From RGIG5579 sp045531235 (GTDB lineage: Bacteria; Bacillota; Clostridia; Oscillospirales; SIG627), in the NCBI GenBank assembly GCA_045531235.1, contig JAZSDQ010000002.1, positions 1 through 13,757 of the forward strand: a stretch of 13,757 nucleotides of DNA. Direction: 5' to 3'. The translations under genes were made by a program, and so were the position numbers. A model generated the notes under the pieces. That model saw only the letters and a list, made by a program, of their open reading frames with translations. It was not told the DNA's origin and ran no database searches. Shown one piece after another: positions 12,060 to 13,757 of this stretch; positions within the stretch are counted from its first letter, which is position 1; every line of letters begins with the position of its first letter.

Positions 12060-13757
12060 AAAACATTGAAAGCTGATTGGTTTCCGGCATGGAGTCAAGA
12101 ACACCGTTGACACGGAGCGTTTCCAAAACGGATTTGCCGATACCGCTCTTTTCTTTAAATTCTTCGATGGAAAAGATGCTTTCATTTTTCATTGTTTCAG
12201 CAATATTCATTGCCGCGCTTTCACCAAGTCCGGGAATGGAAATGAAAGGCAAGCGGATCTTTCCGTTTTCGGGAAGAAAGAGCTTGGCATCCGACTTCCT
12301 AAGATCAACGGGAAGGATCTCAATGCCGCGGGAAAAGATCTCATAAGCAATCTGCATAGCATCGCAGGTTTCTTTTTCCTTCTGTGTAAGCTTAGCACCC
12401 GTATTTTCCAATCGATCGATTTCTGCTTTGCAGCCTTCTTTACCGTTCATCAGAAGGGTCATATCCATCCCTTCCGGCGCAGCGGAAAAGTATGCACAGT
12501 AGAATTCAACGGGATAATAAACCTTAAACCAAGCTAGGCGAATGGCGGAAATTACATACGCCGCAGCATGCGCCTTTGGGAACATATATTTGATCTTTTT
12601 GCAAGAATCAATATACCATTCGGGAACATCGTGCTTGCGCATTTCTTCTTCCCATTCGGGGATTAAACCTTTTCCTTTTCTGACCTTTTCCATAATGTCA
12701 AAGCTCATTTTCTTATCCATATTATGGTAGATCAGATAGGTCATAATATTATCACGGGTACCAATAACTTCGGAAATGGTGCAAACACCGTTACGAATAA
12801 GATCCTGCGCATTACCAAGCCAAACGTTGGTACCGTGGGAAAGGCCGGAAATCTGCAATAGGTCGGCAAATGTCTTCGGCTTGGTATCCATCAGCATTTG
12901 ACGAACAAACTTTGTGCCAAACTCCGGCAAACAAAGCGTTCCGGTTTCCACTCCGATCTCTGTTAGATCACAGCCAAGTGCCGCAGGCGATTCAAAAAGG
13001 CTCATAACCTTCTCATCGCGCATGGGAACAGATAATACGCTAACACCTGTATATTGTTCCAAGCGCTTATACTTGGTCGGAACATCATGTCCGAGAATAT
13101 CAAGCTTCAATACCGTATCGTGAAGATAGGAAAAGGCAAAGTGAGTAGTGATGGTTTCCGTTCCCTGGCCGTCTGCAGGGTGCTGAACGGGAGTAAAATC
13201 GTAAACATCCCTATCACGTGGAATAACAATGATACCTCCGGGGTGCTGACCCGTAGTTTTTTTTACTCCGGTACAGCCGTCAACAAGCTGATTCTCTGCG
13301 GCGTGGTTTAGGACTTTACCGCGTTCTTCCAGATACTTTTTGACGTAGCCGTATGCATTCTTCTGAGCCAGGGTACCGATGGTACCGGCACGGAACACAT
13401 TGCCTTTACCGAAAAGAACTTCAGTAAATTGATGGGCATCAGCTTGAACGTCACCGGAGAAGTTCAAGTCAATATCGGGAGATTTATCACCAAAGAATCC
13501 AAGGAAGGTTTCAAAAGGAATATCGTGACCGTCGGTGACCATGGGCGTGCCGCATTTTGGGCAAACCTTTTCAGGAAGATCAAAGCCTGAGCCGTAGGAA
13601 CCGTCCTCTATAAACTCACAGAATTTGCATTCCTTATTGGGACAGCGATAATGAGGTACCAAAGGATTTACTTCGGAGATGCTTGCCATAGTTGCAACGA
13701 AGGAAGAACCGACGGAACCACGTGACCCAACAAGATAGCCTTTATCCTCGCTGTTCT
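12058..13757 (-). CDS. polC: DNA polymerase III PolC-type, C-terminal part, 5' truncated by window edge
   Basis: PolC is the replicative DNA polymerase of low-GC Gram-positive bacteria, with a built-in 3'-5' proofreading exonuclease that lies outside this window. About 565 residues are visible; the frame stays open through the right edge, so the ATG at 13689 is internal. Preceding it is GYLVGSRGSVGSSFVAT, a conserved PolC stretch. Then come a zinc-binding segment with CPNKEC and CPKCG, the catalytic aspartates in PDIDLNFSGD, KKTTGQHPGGI, the SHGTNVWLGNAQ segment, and KYMFPKAHAAAYV. The C-terminus ends NQLSMF, matching the beta-clamp binding motif QL(S/D)LF. A substitution is noted: N instead of the Asp of SHGTDVW in Bacillus subtilis PolC. 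A hairpin overlapping the stop ends the transcript. Confidence 0.97.
   Translation of the reverse strand, partial: NSEDKGYLVGSRGSVGSSFVATMASISEVNPLVPHYRCPNKECKFCEFIEDGSYGSGFDLPEKVCPKCGTPMVTDGHDIPFETFLGFFGDKSPDIDLNFSGDVQADAHQFTEVLFGKGNVFRAGTIGTLAQKNAYGYVKKYLEERGKVLNHAAENQLVDGCTGVKKTTGQHPGGIIVIPRDRDVYDFTPVQHPADGQGTETITTHFAFSYLHDTVLKLDILGHDVPTKYKRLEQYTGVSVLSVPMRDEKVMSLFESPAALGCDLTEIGVETGTLCLPEFGTKFVRQMLMDTKPKTFADLLQISGLSHGTNVWLGNAQDLIRNGVCTISEVIGTRDNIMTYLIYHNMDKKMSFDIMEKVRKGKGLIPEWEEEMRKHDVPEWYIDSCKKIKYMFPKAHAAAYVISAIRLAWFKVYYPVEFYCAYFSAAPEGMDMTLLMNGKEGCKAEIDRLENTGAKLTQKEKETCDAMQIAYEIFSRGIEILPVDLRKSDAKLFLPENGKIRLPFISIPGLGESAAMNIAETMKNESIFSIEEFKEKSGIGKSVLETLRVNGVLDSMPETNQLSMF

Noticed and set aside
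12077..12346. 89-residue + strand frame opposite the polC 3' end
   Set aside because: Shadow of polC; no initiation signal or family similarity.

Overview
The window comes from the chromosome of an endospore-forming, low-GC Gram-positive bacterium, most likely a member of the Clostridia. The sporulation coat protein SpoIVA, the Gram-positive replicative polymerase PolC, a rubrerythrin (an anaerobe's peroxide defence), a SpoVB-like flippase, strong AGGAGG-type ribosome binding sites and AT-leaning DNA all point that way. I cannot name a genus. There are no tRNA, rRNA, CRISPR, phage or insertion sequence signatures.

Layout from left to right. The 3' end of spoIVA (+) converges on a rubrerythrin gene (-), and one hairpin between them can terminate both. 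Rubrerythrin is divergent from rsmA, which heads a tightly packed, apparently co-transcribed run of eight + strand genes (1140-6562). These are rsmA (16S rRNA dimethyltransferase), an exported single-anchor helical protein, an HPr-kinase-like ATPase, a PqqD-like protein, an S26-type peptidase, a YihY/BrkB membrane protein, a NUDIX hydrolase and a DUF523/TudS-like protein. Most junctions overlap by a few bases. The run converges on a two-gene minus-strand unit, an inositol monophosphatase family gene followed by an ABC-F ATPase. That unit is divergent from a SpoVB/MOP-type flippase (+), which converges on an MFS transporter (-). At the right edge lies the C-terminal part of polC (-), which runs off the window.

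Most of the region is housekeeping. Two things stand out. The first is the HPr-kinase-like / PqqD / S26-peptidase cassette (3379-4812) inside the rsmA operon, preceded by a membrane-anchored exported protein. These three families usually serve peptide or protein modification, yet no precursor peptide, radical SAM enzyme or lasso cyclase is visible. It may be an undescribed protein-modification module, but its function is inference. The second is the ABC-F protein: all three nucleotide-site motifs that build its second composite ATP site are degenerate (Walker A2 without lysine, Walker B2 Glu to Gln, signature 1 lost), while the first site is intact.

All functional calls come from reading motifs and family resemblance, without database searches.
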